Program-made: the position numbers and the translations under genes
Shown: positions 1 through 9,261 of the stretch, in pieces
Layout of the letters: every line of letters begins with the position of its first letter
Position numbering within the stretch: the first letter of the stretch is position 1
The notes under the pieces: generated by a model
What the model saw: the letters and a program-made list of their open reading frames with translations, nothing else
What the model was told of the DNA's origin: nothing
Database searches by the model: none
DNA from: Jeotgalibaca arthritidis
GTDB lineage: Bacteria; Bacillota; Bacilli; Lactobacillales; Aerococcaceae
DNA length: 64,000 bases
Direction: 5' to 3'
Assembly: GCF_011100465.1 (NCBI RefSeq)
Contig: NZ_CP049740.1
Span: 1,294,001 to 1,358,000, forward strand

Positions 1-1
1 C

Positions 2-1297
2 CATACGGATTATATCTTTGACCGCCAACAAGCAGTTCAAACCGTCTACCATTTAGTTAAAGATGAAGCTGACAACCCAATTGGGATTATTGTGATGAAT
101 TTAAAGACAGCTTTAGTAGAGCGGGCGCTGTTAGATCTATCATTGGGTGACTCGTACATGATGATTTTGTCGCCTGATACGTATCATGTTTCAGAAGATG
201 CGCCTAGTAACACGGCTATTAACCATGTCATTTATCAAAGTTTTCGTAAAGGCCAATTGTCAACACTTGATCAACCCTTGGAAGATCATGATGGTAATCG
301 TTATAACTTGAGAACGGCCATTCTCGGCACCAACAAGTGGCGGTTCGTACTCGTTACACCGAAAGCACGTCTGTTTGATTCAAAGATGACGCTCGTCTTA
401 CTCTTTAGTGTGCTGGCACTTTTATTAGCCTTAGTAGCGGTATTCTTTTTGAGAATGATTAACCGTTATTTGTCATCGCCTATTAAAAAAATGGCAGATA
501 GCATGATGACAACAACTACCTATCATGAAAAACTAAGCTGGTCAGATGACATTCCACAAGAATTAGTCATTTTATATCAAACTTATAACCGCTTAACTGA
601 TCGTAATGTTCAGTTGGTTGAAGAGTCGACTGCTCAGCAACAGGAAAAGATGGCGCTAGAAGTTGCCTTATTACATGCTCAAATCAATCCGCATTTCTTA
701 TACAACACCTTATTTTCGATTAAGGGTTTGTGTGATATGGGAATGAATGAAGAGGCAAGTCTGATGATTAGTAATCTGTCTGATTTCTTCCGAACAAGTT
801 TAAGTCGTGGTAAGGAAGTGATTAGTCTTGCTGAAGAAGTGAAAAATATCAAAAGTTATCTCTATATGATGGAGATGCGTTATGGTGACTTTTTTACTTA
901 CACTATAGCTATTCCAGAACGCTTTTATAGCTATCAAATTGTAAAGCTAAGCTTACAACCCCTTGTTGAGAATGCAATCTATCATGGCGTGATGAAGGAT
1001 GAGAAGAAAGGCATGATTACCATAGTGGCCAAAGAAGAGGGGGATGATCTTATCATTATCGTTTCAGACAATGGAAAAGGGATTCCACCAAATCGCTTAA
1101 AGCTTATTCAAGACGAAATTCATACGCCTTATGTGACGGGGAGTCGGGAAGAAACAGGTGTTGGCTTACGCAGTGTTCATATTAGAATTCGGAATCGCTA
1201 TGGCGAGCGCTACGGTATGAGTATGGCTAGTGTTGAAGGGCAAGGGACAAGGATTATAATCCGTATGCCAAAGATGAAGGAGGATCATCATGTTTAA
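2..1297 (+). CDS. YesM-type sensor histidine kinase, 5' end outside window
   Basis: The frame is open from base 2, so this is the C-terminal 431 residues of a membrane sensor kinase whose start lies upstream. In order I see the end of an extracellular sensor domain, one transmembrane helix (about bases 386-465), a HAMP-like linker, a His_kinase domain with the phosphoacceptor in NPHFLYN (His codon 692-694), and an ATPase domain with ENAIYHG, DNGKGIP and GVGLRSV motifs. This architecture is that of the YesM/LytS-like kinases that pair with YesN regulators. The stop overlaps the response regulator start by 8 bases, so the two are translationally coupled. The downstream ABC transporter and GH105 hydrolase suggest it senses an extracellular pectin-derived sugar; the ligand is inference. 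Confidence 0.93.
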   Translation, partial: HTDYIFDRQQAVQTVYHLVKDEADNPIGIIVMNLKTALVERALLDLSLGDSYMMILSPDTYHVSEDAPSNTAINHVIYQSFRKGQLSTLDQPLEDHDGNRYNLRTAILGTNKWRFVLVTPKARLFDSKMTLVLLFSVLALLLALVAVFFLRMINRYLSSPIKKMADSMMTTTTYHEKLSWSDDIPQELVILYQTYNRLTDRNVQLVEESTAQQQEKMALEVALLHAQINPHFLYNTLFSIKGLCDMGMNEEASLMISNLSDFFRTSLSRGKEVISLAEEVKNIKSYLYMMEMRYGDFFTYTIAIPERFYSYQIVKLSLQPLVENAIYHGVMKDEKKGMITIVAKEEGDDLIIIVSDNGKGIPPNRLKLIQDEIHTPYVTGSREETGVGLRSVHIRIRNRYGERYGMSMASVEGQGTRIIIRMPKMKEDHHV

Positions 1298-2789
1298 AGT
1301 TGTGATTGCAGAAGATGACCGTATTATTAGACGGGCTATTTCAAATGCCAACTGGGCAAGTATTAACGCAACGGTTGTTGGTGAGGCAGCACACGGTCAA
1401 GCTGCACTTGAATTAGTTCGAAAGGAGCAGCCCCACCTCTTAATTACAGATATTAATATGCCGTTTATGACAGGCATTGAGCTGGCAAAAACCTTACGCC
1501 AAGAGGGAAATCAAACACGAATGATTTTCTTAACTGGCTATGACGATTTTGAGTATTTACACCAAGCGCTCTTACTCAAGTCAGATGACTATCTACTTAA
1601 GCCTGTTAAGTTAGAAGATCTGTTAGATAAAGCCAGCCTTGCTTTATCTGCTTGGCAAACAGCTCATCAAACGAAAGAACAACTGGAGCGCGGTTTACCC
1701 TTATTACACGAAAAATTTATTTCTGATCTATTGTTTGATTCAGAGGCTATGACAGAAAAAGATATTGTGGCTTCTCTGGATCAAATGGGCATTCAGTTGA
1801 ATGGGCCTGCGTATGCAGTGACCACTGTTTTTTCTTTAAATGAAGAAACGGAGCAACTAATCAACCAACTAAACCCTTATCTTCAAAAGGGCATTCATGA
1901 TTTGATGGTTTATCAAAATAATGAAGTATTTATTATCCATTCGTTAGTCGAGCAACCAGACCAGCTCGATGATTTTCGGGCGACTATTCGCCAAGACTAT
2001 TGTCAGGGTAAATTATTTATTGCAGCATCCTCTGTATTCCAATCTTTATCGGCTTTAAAAACAGCTCTTGTGGAAGCTAAAATCAATATGGAGATTCAAA
2101 AAATAGCTGAGCTTGCCGAAAAAGGCAGTCATTTAGACGCCTTGTTTGGTATTAGAGATGGACAAGCGAGAATGTTTGCTGAATTAAATCCTGATCAAAC
2201 GAGCTATGATAAGATTAGGAGTTTTTATGATTTTCTATCAGAAGGAACATTAGGATTAGTAGAAGCTAAAAAGATTGCCTTTAATTTTGTTGTCTTTTTG
2301 ATTGTACAGCTCAACCAGCTTTGCCAAGAGGAAGTGGTTAATATTTACCAACTGAGCGAAGATATGCTGGCTGTCTCAAGCATGCCCCAACTTCTAGGAC
2401 TACTCACTCCGATCATTCAAAAATGGGAGGCAGCATTTGAGCGGCAGCAAGCAGAGAATCAGTCAGATTCATTGGTAGATCGTACTGTTCAGTATATGAA
2501 AGACAATTTTTCAGATCCGGATTTGTCATTAGTTAAGTTAGCAGAGGCTATTCATGTAACATCGCCTTATTTAAGTCATTTATTTAAGAACGAAACGGGT
2601 CTTAATTTTACAGAGTACTTATTACAGCTACGGATGGAAAAATCGAAAATCCTTCTCCAATCGACCTCACTAAAAACCTATGAGGTGGCAGAAGCTGTAG
2701 GCTACACTAACCCGCATTATTTCAGTAGCTCATTTAAAAAATATACAGGACAACCACCCATGTCTTATCGTAAAAATAACACTTTTTAG
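1290..2789 (+). CDS. YesN-type response regulator (REC plus AraC HTH)
   Basis: A 499-residue response regulator. The receiver domain (about 1-120) has the acidic pair D9/D10, the phosphoacceptor D54 in LLITDINMP and the conserved Lys in LLKPV. A poorly conserved central region (about 130-390) follows. The last 100 residues are a two-helix-turn-helix AraC domain (from about VQYMKDNF to the C-terminal FKKYTGQPPMSYR). The start has AAGGAGG at 1276-1282. It is the partner of the kinase that overlaps it and probably activates the transporter operon that begins 134 bases downstream. Assignment to the YesN family is secure; the regulon is inferred from position. Confidence 0.95.
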   Translation: MFKVVIAEDDRIIRRAISNANWASINATVVGEAAHGQAALELVRKEQPHLLITDINMPFMTGIELAKTLRQEGNQTRMIFLTGYDDFEYLHQALLLKSDDYLLKPVKLEDLLDKASLALSAWQTAHQTKEQLERGLPLLHEKFISDLLFDSEAMTEKDIVASLDQMGIQLNGPAYAVTTVFSLNEETEQLINQLNPYLQKGIHDLMVYQNNEVFIIHSLVEQPDQLDDFRATIRQDYCQGKLFIAASSVFQSLSALKTALVEAKINMEIQKIAELAEKGSHLDALFGIRDGQARMFAELNPDQTSYDKIRSFYDFLSEGTLGLVEAKKIAFNFVVFLIVQLNQLCQEEVVNIYQLSEDMLAVSSMPQLLGLLTPIIQKWEAAFERQQAENQSDSLVDRTVQYMKDNFSDPDLSLVKLAEAIHVTSPYLSHLFKNETGLNFTEYLLQLRMEKSKILLQSTSLKTYEVAEAVGYTNPHYFSSSFKKYTGQPPMSYRKNNTF

Positions 2790-2872
2790 GTAAGCGCAAA
2801 CAAACAATAAGCAACAAAATTGATAACGATTTCAAAATACCTTAAATTTTTAGAGTAAAAGCAAAAAATATT

Positions 2873-2902
2873 GCATATTTCTGTAAAGCGCTTTCTGTTA
2901 AT
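2873..2902 (+). promoter_or_regulatory. Putative promoter with cre-like palindrome ahead of sugar ABC operon
   Basis: A -35-like TTGCAT (2873-2878) and a weak -10-like GTTAAT (2897-2902) flank the palindrome AAAGCGCTTT (2885-2894). The palindrome core fits a CcpA cre site (11 of 14 positions of TGWAANCGNTNWCA) and would lie between the promoter boxes. This implies catabolite repression of the transporter operon. The poor -10 fits a promoter that needs an activator such as the YesN-type regulator. Confidence 0.5.
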
Positions 2903-2923
2903 CTTTATACAGGAGGGGAAAAC

Positions 2924-3853
2924 ATGGAGAACACAATTGGCAATACAAACATAACAACAAAACCTAAAAAGAAATGGAATCTAAAAAAGAATTGGGTTCC
3001 GTATGCCTTATTGGCACCTGCTTTTATTATGATTTTTGCGTTTTTATTTTACCCAATGTTAACGGTTTTTTACTACAGTTTCCAAAACTATGATATTTCG
3101 GCACCTTTTTATGATGGCTTTGCCGGCTTACAAAACTATATTGATATTTTTACGAAAGATAAACAATTTTTGCCAAGTTTAATTAATAGTGCAAAATGGG
3201 TTGTCTCACAAGTTTCCTTGCAGTTATTCTTTGGTTTAGCAGTGGCATTGCTGTTAAATCAGAAATTTAAAGCGAGAGGATTTGTTCGTGCTGTTGTATT
3301 TGTACCTTGGGCAATCTCAGGGGTATTGACGTCTGTTATTTGGATGTTAATGTACAACGAACATATGGGTGTCTTCAACGATATCTTGATGCGACTTGGC
3401 ATCATTGATAAACCAGTAGCATTTTTAGCGAGTACAACGAGCGCTTTTATTGCAGTTGTTATCGCAGAATTGTGGAGAGGGATTCCTTTCTTCGCTGTAA
3501 CCTTGCTTGCATCATTGCAATCGATTCCAGAAGATATGTTTGAAGCAGCTCGAGTTGATGGGGCGTCACGCTTCCAACAATTAATTTATATTACACTACC
3601 TCAATTGAAACGTACGATTGTCTTAACAACCTTGCTTCGCTCGGTATGGGAATTCAACAACGTGGACTTGCTTTACAACTTAACCGGTGGTGGTCCTGCA
3701 AATTCAACCACAACTTATGCGATGTATATCGCTAACACTGCGGTTAACGGAACGAACTTTGGATATGGTTCTGCTTTAACGATTGTAGCCTTTGTTATTC
3801 TATCGGTTGCTGCAGGATTGTACTTGAAGCTTTCGAAATTTGAGGAGGAGTAA
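2924..3853 (+). CDS. ABC sugar transporter permease, MalF/LplB type
   Basis: A 309-residue membrane permease of a carbohydrate ABC importer (CUT1 family). It has a short basic cytoplasmic N-terminus, then about six transmembrane helices. The EAA loop reads EAARVDGASRFQQLIYITLP and contacts the ATPase. The start has AGGAGGGG just upstream. It lies two bases before the second permease, with which it forms the heterodimeric channel. No ATPase gene is present in this cluster, so a shared MsmX-type ATPase encoded elsewhere is expected, as is known for related Firmicute systems. The substrate is inferred from the adjacent GH105 enzyme to be a rhamnogalacturonan-derived oligosaccharide. Confidence 0.93.
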   Translation: MENTIGNTNITTKPKKKWNLKKNWVPYALLAPAFIMIFAFLFYPMLTVFYYSFQNYDISAPFYDGFAGLQNYIDIFTKDKQFLPSLINSAKWVVSQVSLQLFFGLAVALLLNQKFKARGFVRAVVFVPWAISGVLTSVIWMLMYNEHMGVFNDILMRLGIIDKPVAFLASTTSAFIAVVIAELWRGIPFFAVTLLASLQSIPEDMFEAARVDGASRFQQLIYITLPQLKRTIVLTTLLRSVWEFNNVDLLYNLTGGGPANSTTTYAMYIANTAVNGTNFGYGSALTIVAFVILSVAAGLYLKLSKFEEE

Positions 3854-3855
3854 AG

Positions 3856-4695
3856 ATGTTATTTTCTAAAAATCAAAAGGTAGATCGTCTCCTAACCTTC
3901 TACTTACCGATGGGGCTTATGCTTATGTGGACTGTCTTTCCAATTTATTGGACACTTAACACAGCATTTAAGCCAGAAGGTGATATAATTTCATCGCCTA
4001 TTCAATACTTCCCGAGCAGCTTTACTTTTGATAACTTTGCTAATGCTTGGCGAGATGTTGGGTTTGATACTTACTTCGGTAATAGTATTTACGTAGGCGC
4101 ACTAACTGTATTATTAACGGTAACACTATCTATTTTAGCTGGTTACGCATTAGGGCGTTACGAATTTAGAGGGAAAAAAGTTTTCATGCTGATGCTACTA
4201 ATGACGCAATTTATTCCCCGTTCAATGCTAATTATTCCCTTGTTCGTTATCTTTAATAACCTTGGATTAATTTCTAATCCACTATCATTAATTTTAATTT
4301 ACTCAGCTGTTCAAGTACCCTTTAACGCCATCTTAATGAGTGGTTTTATTGCTGGTATTCCAAAAGAGTTAGAGGAAGCAGCAGCTATTGACGGTGCGAC
4401 ACGCATCGAAACATTGGTAAAAGTTATTTTGCCGTTATTGATACCAGGTATCGTGGCAACAAGTGTAAACGTTTTTGTTTACGCATGGAACGAATTCTTA
4501 TTGGCTTTAATGTTGACTAATAATCAAGCTAAATTCACATTACCAGTTGGATTAAGTTTCATGTTGGGAGAATTTAACGTTAACTACGGTGCTCTTGCAG
4601 CAGGAAGTATCATTGCGTTGATTCCATCAATTATCTTGTTCTCAATCGCTCAAAAACATTTAGTAAATGGTATGGGCGGAGCCGTTAAAGGCTAA
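3856..4695 (+). CDS. ABC sugar transporter permease, MalG type
   Basis: A 279-residue second permease of the CUT1 importer, with about six transmembrane helices and the EAA motif EEAAAIDGATRIETLVKVIL. Its start lies two bases after the stop of the first permease, preceded by GGAGGAG within that gene's end, so the pair is co-translated. It ends with the MalG-like tail (QKHLVNGMGGAVKG). It works with the lipoprotein encoded next. Family assignment is firm; the transported sugar is inferred only from context. Confidence 0.94.
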   Translation: MLFSKNQKVDRLLTFYLPMGLMLMWTVFPIYWTLNTAFKPEGDIISSPIQYFPSSFTFDNFANAWRDVGFDTYFGNSIYVGALTVLLTVTLSILAGYALGRYEFRGKKVFMLMLLMTQFIPRSMLIIPLFVIFNNLGLISNPLSLILIYSAVQVPFNAILMSGFIAGIPKELEEAAAIDGATRIETLVKVILPLLIPGIVATSVNVFVYAWNEFLLALMLTNNQAKFTLPVGLSFMLGEFNVNYGALAAGSIIALIPSIILFSIAQKHLVNGMGGAVKG

Positions 4696-4717
4696 AAATA
4701 TAAGGAGGGTAACAGTC

Positions 4718-6061
4718 ATGTTATCAAAGAAAGCAAAAGGATTGGGTTTGACATTAGCAAGTGCTATTTTATTAGCAGCATGTGGTGGTAGTTCATCGCC
4801 GGATACAGCTTCAAAATCTTCAACAAGCAACAAAGATGGTGAGAGCAATGAAGTTGTCACAATCACATTTTGGGATGAAAATGCTGGTCCAGAACGTACA
4901 CCGATTTGGCAAGAAATTATTAATCGTTTTGAAGAAGAGAATGAAAATATTAAAGTTGAATATTTTGGTTTACCAAAAGACGAAGCGAAATCTAAAATTG
5001 ATGCCGCTATCGCAGCTAAGGATGTTCCTGACGTAGCATCTATTCAAACAAGCTGGTTACCGGAATATTCTATCCGTGAAGCATTCTTGCCTTTAGATGA
5101 CTACTTCGCAGATTCAGAATTAAACGGAAAAATTAACCAAGGTACCATCGATTTCAATAAGAAAATTGTTAATGATGGCAAGCTTTATGGTGTTCCTTAT
5201 ACACAGAACTTAGATGTCATTTGGATTCGTCCAGACTTATTCGCTGAAGCAGGCATTGAAGCACCAAAAACATGGGATGATTTCTTTAGCTCTGTGGATA
5301 CAATGACGACAGATGATATGTATGGCTACACTATTCGTGGTGGTGCTGGTGGATCACTTCAATTGCAACGTTTGATGTATGCATACTCAGGTATTACTGA
5401 ATATGTAACAGAAGATGGTAAAGCAACTGTTAACGATCCTGCACATAAAGAATTCTTAGAAAAATATTTTGCATTGTATTTAAACAATACACCTCAAAGT
5501 GATATTACAAATGGTTACAAGGAAATGGTTGCAACCTTTGATACAGGTAAAGCTGCAATGGTTCACCATAATATCGGTTCATTCGGTGAGCATAGCAAAG
5601 CGCTAGAAGCAGATCAATTCGAAGCAATTCCGCTTCCTGTAACGGTAGACGGTGGCAACTATGTCGCTGAAGGTGGAAATACAATTGGTGTTTCAATCTT
5701 TGCTGAGACAGAACACCCAGAAGAAGCCTTCAAATTCCTAGAATTTGTTAACAATGCTGAAAGCCAAAGTAACTGGAATAGACTAATTGGACAAATTCCA
5801 ACGAACAGTGATGTTATGGCAGAAGATTGGATTCAAGATGCGCAACACTTAAGCGTTGCTTTCTCTGTTTACGATGATGAAAACACAGCTCTTTATGAAC
5901 CTCCATTCTACCTACCAGATTACCGTTCAATCTTGGACAACCAAGTTGATCCAGCAATCCAATCTGTTATGGCTGGAGACCTATCGATTGATGACTTCCT
6001 AAGCGATTGGGCAGAAGCAATCGAAGCATCAGCTGCTAAATATGCAGAGGCCTTTAACTAA
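4718..6061 (+). CDS. Extracellular sugar-binding lipoprotein of ABC importer
   Basis: A 447-residue solute-binding protein (SBP_bac_1 family). I chose the ATG at 4718 because AAGGAGG precedes it and it gives a clean lipoprotein signal with lipobox LAAC (Cys22). The longer in-frame start at 4667 would fall inside the permease gene and spoil the signal. After a Ser/Thr-rich linker comes the fold typical of CUT1 binding proteins (VTITFWDENAGPE at the start of the mature domain). It delivers sugar to the two upstream permeases. The 23-base gap and shared strand make it part of the same operon. Confidence 0.95.
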   Translation: MLSKKAKGLGLTLASAILLAACGGSSSPDTASKSSTSNKDGESNEVVTITFWDENAGPERTPIWQEIINRFEEENENIKVEYFGLPKDEAKSKIDAAIAAKDVPDVASIQTSWLPEYSIREAFLPLDDYFADSELNGKINQGTIDFNKKIVNDGKLYGVPYTQNLDVIWIRPDLFAEAGIEAPKTWDDFFSSVDTMTTDDMYGYTIRGGAGGSLQLQRLMYAYSGITEYVTEDGKATVNDPAHKEFLEKYFALYLNNTPQSDITNGYKEMVATFDTGKAAMVHHNIGSFGEHSKALEADQFEAIPLPVTVDGGNYVAEGGNTIGVSIFAETEHPEEAFKFLEFVNNAESQSNWNRLIGQIPTNSDVMAEDWIQDAQHLSVAFSVYDDENTALYEPPFYLPDYRSILDNQVDPAIQSVMAGDLSIDDFLSDWAEAIEASAAKYAEAFN

Positions 6062-6082
6062 AGTTAAACGATAAAAAAGATA

Positions 6083-6117
6083 GGCAGAGGCTGGAGCAAT
6101 CGTTCCGGCCATCTGCC
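6083..6117 (+). terminator. Intra-operon hairpin between binding protein and GH105 gene
   Basis: The sequence GGCAGAGGCTGG pairs with CCGGCCATCTGCC through a strong stem with one bulge. Only ATTTATAA follows, not a true T-run. It therefore looks more like an mRNA-stabilising or partial-terminator hairpin that would give high transporter and lower hydrolase expression. That role is inference. Confidence 0.55.
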
Positions 6118-6144
6118 ATTTATAATAGAAGGAGCGACTTAAAC

Positions 6145-7245
6145 GTGACACAACCATTGACGAAACAAGCCATTTTAGAAATTGCAGAAAAATCATGCCG
6201 CACATTAATGAATAAATTTACACCACCTGAATTACCGCCAGCGATGCGGTTCCACTACCATCAAAGTGTTTTCTTACTAGGGATGTTGAGAGTTTGGGAA
6301 GAAACAGGTAACGATGAGTATTTTGACTATATTCAAGGTTACTATGACGCTTTAATTGATGACTATGGAAACTTTGAATACGACCGCGATCAATTAGATG
6401 CCATTCAAGTTGGGATTTTATTATTCAAACTTCATGAAGTAACAGGGCAACAGAAATATATGATTGCCGCTCGTAAATTACGTTATATCATTGATACCAT
6501 TAACCGCACAACGGAAAATGGGTTCTGGCATAAAGATAAATACCCTTATCAAATGTGGTTGGATGGCTTGTTTATGGCAGGCCCTTATTTAGTTAAATAT
6601 GCCAACCAATTTCATGAACGTGATTTGATTCAAGTGGTTCTTTATCAAGAACGCTTGATGAGAAAACATATGACTGATCCAAAAACAGGCTTATTATTCC
6701 ACGCTTGGGATGAGAAGAAAGTTCAACCATGGGCAGACAAAGAAACAGGTTGCTCACCAGAATTCTGGGGACGTTCAGTTGGTTGGTATGGAACAGCCCT
6801 AATCGATATTTTAGAAGCGATTGGCGATGACTACCAAGGACAAGAAGAATTGCCAATTGAAGTAGCCCGCTATGTGAAGAACGTCGTTGCTTTCCAAGAT
6901 GACGAAACAGGTCTATGGTACCAAGTCGTTGATAAAGGTGACCGAGAAGATAACTGGTTAGAATCATCTAGTTCGTCACTTTATTTATATACGATGGCTA
7001 AGGCTCTTCATTATGGTTTTGTTAGTGATGATTACCACCATAATTTGGTGAAAGGCTTCCAAGGCTTGCTTGACCATATGACAACTGAAGACGAGGCAGG
7101 CTTGCATGTTCATGGTATTTGTATCGGAACGTCAGCTGGCTCATATGACTATTATGTGGGTCGCCCAACATCAGAAGATGATTTACACGGTGTAGGAGCG
7201 TTCTTACTAGCAGCAATGGCTGTATATGAATACTTAGAAGACTAA
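6145..7245 (+). CDS. Unsaturated rhamnogalacturonyl hydrolase, GH105 (YteR/YesR type)
   Basis: A 366-residue enzyme, close in length to YteR. GH105 enzymes remove the unsaturated galacturonyl residue left at the non-reducing end of rhamnogalacturonan fragments by lyases; the catalytic Asp of YteR matches the segment PYQMWLDGLFMAGP. The (alpha/alpha)6 barrel pattern fits, and no signal peptide is visible, so it acts in the cytoplasm on imported disaccharides. Translation starts at GTG 6145 behind GAAGGAG. It is the last gene of the transporter operon and is followed by a strong terminator. The related GH88 family is the main alternative. Confidence 0.9.
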   Translation: MTQPLTKQAILEIAEKSCRTLMNKFTPPELPPAMRFHYHQSVFLLGMLRVWEETGNDEYFDYIQGYYDALIDDYGNFEYDRDQLDAIQVGILLFKLHEVTGQQKYMIAARKLRYIIDTINRTTENGFWHKDKYPYQMWLDGLFMAGPYLVKYANQFHERDLIQVVLYQERLMRKHMTDPKTGLLFHAWDEKKVQPWADKETGCSPEFWGRSVGWYGTALIDILEAIGDDYQGQEELPIEVARYVKNVVAFQDDETGLWYQVVDKGDREDNWLESSSSSLYLYTMAKALHYGFVSDDYHHNLVKGFQGLLDHMTTEDEAGLHVHGICIGTSAGSYDYYVGRPTSEDDLHGVGAFLLAAMAVYEYLED

Positions 7246-7283
7246 AAATAAGTCAGGATGCGCGCATCCTGACTTATTTTTTT
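7246..7283. terminator. Bidirectional intrinsic terminator
   Basis: An almost perfect palindrome (AAATAAGTCAGGATGCG with its complement) flanked by an A-run and a T-run. It serves the GH105 operon on + and the YxjI-like gene on -. Confidence 0.93.
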
Positions 7284-7287
7284 AGCT

Positions 7288-7770
7288 TTAATTAGCTGAT
7301 GAATTAGCAGCTTCTGCCATGACACAATCAATAATTAGAATAACACCTAATGCTAGCAAGGCATTTTCTTCATCAACATCCAATTCATAGGAATCGCCCC
7401 ATGTAAGCCATTCTTTACTAATTGAGGCAACAGCATGATTGCCCTCGTAAATGCTATAGTCATGTTCAAAAATATGACCCTCTACTTCCCAATTCGGACC
7501 ATCGATGGTATAGCGCGGTTTGAAGAAGGTCAGTTCTTTTTTAACAACGGCTACTTCTTCACCGCCCATCAAGAGCGAATAATTTGGCAACCAATTCCAA
7601 ATGTTTTGCTTAATGAATAGGACTTCATGGCCATTAGTGTCAGTGACCGATAACTTTTTACCCCAAGATAACAATTCACCCTCAACAAAATAAACATCCC
7701 GTCCGTGCTCATCTTTAATGGTAAAGCGGTCGCGCCATGAAAAAACCTTTTGTTTCATATAAAATTTCAT
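7288..7770 (-). CDS. YxjI / LURP-one-related family protein
   Basis: A 160-residue cytoplasmic protein of the LOR/YxjI (Tubby-like barrel) family, recognised from the repeated short beta strands (KQKVFSWRDRFTIKDEHGRDVYFVEG, paralleled by LLSWGKKLSVTDTNG). It ends in an Ala-rich hydrophobic helix, which is usual for these proteins. The biochemical role of the family is not established. AAAGGAGGAAC precedes the ATG. It lies 14 bases downstream of the HAD nucleotidase gene on the same strand, so the two are probably co-transcribed. Confidence 0.85.
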   Translation of the reverse strand: MKFYMKQKVFSWRDRFTIKDEHGRDVYFVEGELLSWGKKLSVTDTNGHEVLFIKQNIWNWLPNYSLLMGGEEVAVVKKELTFFKPRYTIDGPNWEVEGHIFEHDYSIYEGNHAVASISKEWLTWGDSYELDVDEENALLALGVILIIDCVMAEAANSSAN

Positions 7771-7784
7771 CTTTGTTCCTCCTT

Positions 7785-8468
7785 TTAAGCTAAAATCGCA
7801 TGTAAATCCTGTAAATGGACAATCTCATAGGTAGGCTTGATTGAGGCAGGATATGGTTTTCTTTGTGGATTAAACCAACACGAATCAATCCCTGCTAACA
7901 GTCCGCCTTTAATATCGGAGGTCAAGGAATCGCCAATAATTAATGTTTCCTCCGTCTTAAAATCGGGAATCCGAGCAAATACATAATCAAAATATTCCGG
8001 CATGGGCTTTTGATAGCCTGTATCTTCGGATACAAAGACCCCTTTAAAATAAGGCAGTAAACCTGAATCAGTTAAGCGGTGGTACTGGGTTTTTGAAACG
8101 CCATTGGTGACGGCGTATAGTTTGTGGCTTTGCTTTAATTGGTCTAAGAGAGCGATACTTCCTTCAATGAGAAAGTGTCCCTTCTCTAGGTTAGCTCGGA
8201 AACGACGATCCATGTCGCTGCCATCAACGGTCAGCTGGTGAAGGATAAAAAAGTCTTCGAATCGTTTGCCCAATAGGCGATCACGAGCAATTAAACCCTG
8301 CTCAAATTGTTCCCATAAGCCTTGGTTGATATGAGAGTATGTCGCGATTGTTTCTTCAGTCGGATCAATGGCCATCTCTTCTAATAGACTAGAGATAGCA
8401 AAGTGTTCGGCTGCTTTAAAATCTAATAAGGTATCATCAATATCAAAAAGTAATGTCGTATAAGTCAT
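7785..8468 (-). CDS. YjjG-type HAD nucleotidase (noncanonical pyrimidine nucleotidase)
   Basis: A 227-residue haloacid dehalogenase superfamily phosphatase. Motif I is LLFDIDDTLLD with nucleophile D9 and acid/base D11; motif II is the Thr/Ser region near YAVTNGVS; motif III/IV is the Lys of GYQKPMPEYF and the acidic pair in IIGDSLTSDIKGG. The helical cap and GIDSCWFNP segment are typical of the YjjG/YfnB subgroup, which hydrolyses noncanonical pyrimidine nucleotides. It is the first gene of a two-gene minus-strand unit. Substrate is inferred from subgroup resemblance. Confidence 0.88.
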   Translation of the reverse strand: MTYTTLLFDIDDTLLDFKAAEHFAISSLLEEMAIDPTEETIATYSHINQGLWEQFEQGLIARDRLLGKRFEDFFILHQLTVDGSDMDRRFRANLEKGHFLIEGSIALLDQLKQSHKLYAVTNGVSKTQYHRLTDSGLLPYFKGVFVSEDTGYQKPMPEYFDYVFARIPDFKTEETLIIGDSLTSDIKGGLLAGIDSCWFNPQRKPYPASIKPTYEIVHLQDLHAILA

Positions 8469-8527
8469 TGGCGGCTCCTTTAAATGAAGTGTTTTTTCTA
8501 TTTTACCACTAAATACCTTATTTTTTA

Positions 8528-8536
8528 TGGTATTAT
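8528..8536 (+). promoter_or_regulatory. Extended -10 promoter element of sortase gene
   Basis: TGGTATTAT (TGn plus TATTAT) lies 34 bases before the chosen sortase start. It sits inside the longer possible reading frame that begins at 8484, which argues that the upstream ATG is not used. No good -35 is visible, as is common for extended -10 promoters. Confidence 0.5.
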
Positions 8537-8570
8537 GCTAGTAATAATAAACGGGATGGTGGGGAAGCGA

Positions 8571-9260
8571 ATGACATCAAAAAAATGGCTAAACGGCTTT
8601 GCTATTTTATTATTTATAGTTGGGCTAGCATTTTTAATGCGGGGCTATTTCGAAGATTTTTTAATTAAACGAGTAACAAATGACAATCAGTTTAATCAGA
8701 TTAGTGTAGAAACCATTCGAGAAAATGAAATGATCGAAGGAGAATTTGAATTTGATCAAACAGCCAATCTAACTTGGGAGCATATTTTAAATGGTTATCA
8801 AAATAGGGAAGACTTGCCAGTTATTGGTGGGTTAAGCATCCCGTCGATTGCGTTACAGTTACCTATTTTAAAGGGACTAGCAGAAAGTAACTTAGTTGCA
8901 GGTGCAGGAACGATGGCAGCTGATCAACGTATGGGACAAGGCAACTATTCTTTGGCTGGTCATAATTATGCCCGTAATCAAATCTTGTTTAGTGATATTC
9001 CTTATATGACAATTGGCGATACCATTTATATAACCGATATGGAAACCATTTATGTGTATGAATTGAATTGGCTAGAAATGGTAACACCTGACCGAGTAGA
9101 TTTGGTGGAAGAGGTACCCGGTCGTAAAATGATTACGCTGATTACCTGCAGCCTAGATTTGACCATGCGATGGGTCGGACAAGGTGATTTAGTTGAGACG
9201 GTTGCTGTGGCTGATGCATCGGCGGAGCTATTAGCTGCATTAAACTTAATTGAAGAATAA
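8571..9260 (+). CDS. Class A-type sortase
   Basis: A 229-residue membrane-anchored transpeptidase that would link LPxTG proteins to peptidoglycan. It has an N-terminal signal anchor (about residues 6-23) and a sortase beta-barrel with the catalytic triad His131 (SLAGHN), Cys193 (TLITCS) and Arg200. I chose the ATG at 8571 because GTGGGGAAG precedes it and a promoter lies upstream; the 8484 start would overlap the divergent gene's ribosome site. It is monocistronic, with a terminator after it. No LPxTG substrate is next to it, which suits a housekeeping SrtA. Confidence 0.92.
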   Translation: MTSKKWLNGFAILLFIVGLAFLMRGYFEDFLIKRVTNDNQFNQISVETIRENEMIEGEFEFDQTANLTWEHILNGYQNREDLPVIGGLSIPSIALQLPILKGLAESNLVAGAGTMAADQRMGQGNYSLAGHNYARNQILFSDIPYMTIGDTIYITDMETIYVYELNWLEMVTPDRVDLVEEVPGRKMITLITCSLDLTMRWVGQGDLVETVAVADASAELLAALNLIEE

Positions 9261-9261
9261 G

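Noticed and set aside
8484-8570. Upstream ATG for the sortase gene
   Set aside because: It overlaps the divergent gene's start region and contains the likely -10; the ATG at 8571 has a better ribosome site and yields a normal signal anchor.
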